Shown here: positions 22,749-22,795 of the stretch, in pieces
Layout of the letters: each line of letters starts with the position of its first letter
Numbering within the stretch: position 1 is the stretch's first letter
Source of the DNA: Comamonadaceae bacterium
GTDB taxonomy: Bacteria; Pseudomonadota; Gammaproteobacteria; Burkholderiales; Burkholderiaceae_C
Direction of reading: 5' to 3'
Length of the DNA stretch: 22,795 nt
NCBI GenBank assembly: GCA_947454585.1
Contig: CANGML010000004.1
Span: 1-22,795 of the forward strand
Made by a program: the position numbers and the translations under genes
The notes under the pieces: generated by a model
The model's input: only the letters and a program-made list of their open reading frames with translations
Database searches by the model: none
What the model was told of the DNA's origin: nothing

Positions 22749-22795
22749 ATGTCAGACAGCAATCAATTCAAGTTGGCAGGCGTCATGGGGATGCC
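22749..22795 (+). CDS. 5' end of a gene, possibly shikimate dehydrogenase-like
   Basis: ATG 22749 opens a frame that runs off the window after 15 full codons (MSDSNQFKLAGVMGM). It starts 15 bp after the livK stop, with GGAAAG 9 bp before it as a ribosome-binding site. The LAGVMG segment resembles the opening of some shikimate dehydrogenase-type proteins, which continue with a proline and a His-Ser-Arg-Ser motif, but the visible part is too short to be sure. Confidence 0.4.
   Translation, partial: MSDSNQFKLAGVMGM

Noticed and set aside
1..22795. Mobile island, CRISPR array, tRNA or rRNA genes
   Set aside because: I found no integrase, transposase, regularly spaced repeats, cloverleaf or rRNA signature; the zor-like genes do not differ obviously in composition from their neighbours.

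Overview
The window looks like a chromosomal segment of a betaproteobacterium, most likely of the order Burkholderiales and near Comamonadaceae. The reasons are two Bug/TctC-type solute-binding proteins, a livK-type binding protein, a RecBCD (not AddAB) recombination operon, and a fairly even, moderately GC-rich composition by eye. Taxonomy is inferred from gene content only. I see no rRNA, tRNA, integrase, transposase, CRISPR array or other obvious mobile element.

Layout, left to right. (1) 1-1160, plus strand: the 3' end of a polysaccharide-deacetylase-like gene, coupled by an ATGA overlap to a Bug/TctC binding protein. (2) 3879-1171, minus strand: bactofilin, tonB, exbB, exbD, exbD. This is a tightly packed TonB energy-transduction operon with a cytoskeletal bactofilin gene at its head. 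(3) 3994-4620, plus strand: an orphan ParA-type ATPase, divergent from the bactofilin gene and ended by a symmetrical terminator shared with acsA. (4) 6647-4683, minus strand: acsA, acetyl-CoA synthetase. (5) 19540-6726, minus strand: one long unidirectional array, recC-recB-recD-zorA-zorB-zorC. The first three genes overlap by 4 bp and the last three are separated by 24, 19 and 6 bp. (6) 19685-20413, plus strand: a small DUF333-like exported protein and a UspA-family stress protein. (7) 21442-20438, minus strand: a second Bug protein, with a Tat-type signal. (8) 21597-22795, plus strand: a livK-type branched-chain amino-acid binding protein and the first codons of a further gene, perhaps shikimate dehydrogenase-like.

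The most interesting part is region 5. The three genes after recD are not RecBCD subunits. They are a MotA/ExbB-like channel protein with a long helical tail (ZorA-like), a MotB/OmpA-like protein with an Asp at the start of its single membrane helix (ZorB-like), and a protein ending in what appears to be an EH-signature domain (ZorC-like). Together they look like the core of a type I Zorya anti-phage system. The ZorD Snf2-family helicase/nuclease expected in that system is absent from the window. In its place the neighbouring, apparently co-transcribed genes encode RecBCD, itself a helicase-nuclease that destroys foreign linear DNA. This suggests a ZorABC module that works with, or guards, RecBCD. 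The gene identities rest on motifs read by eye; the functional link is inference from gene order.
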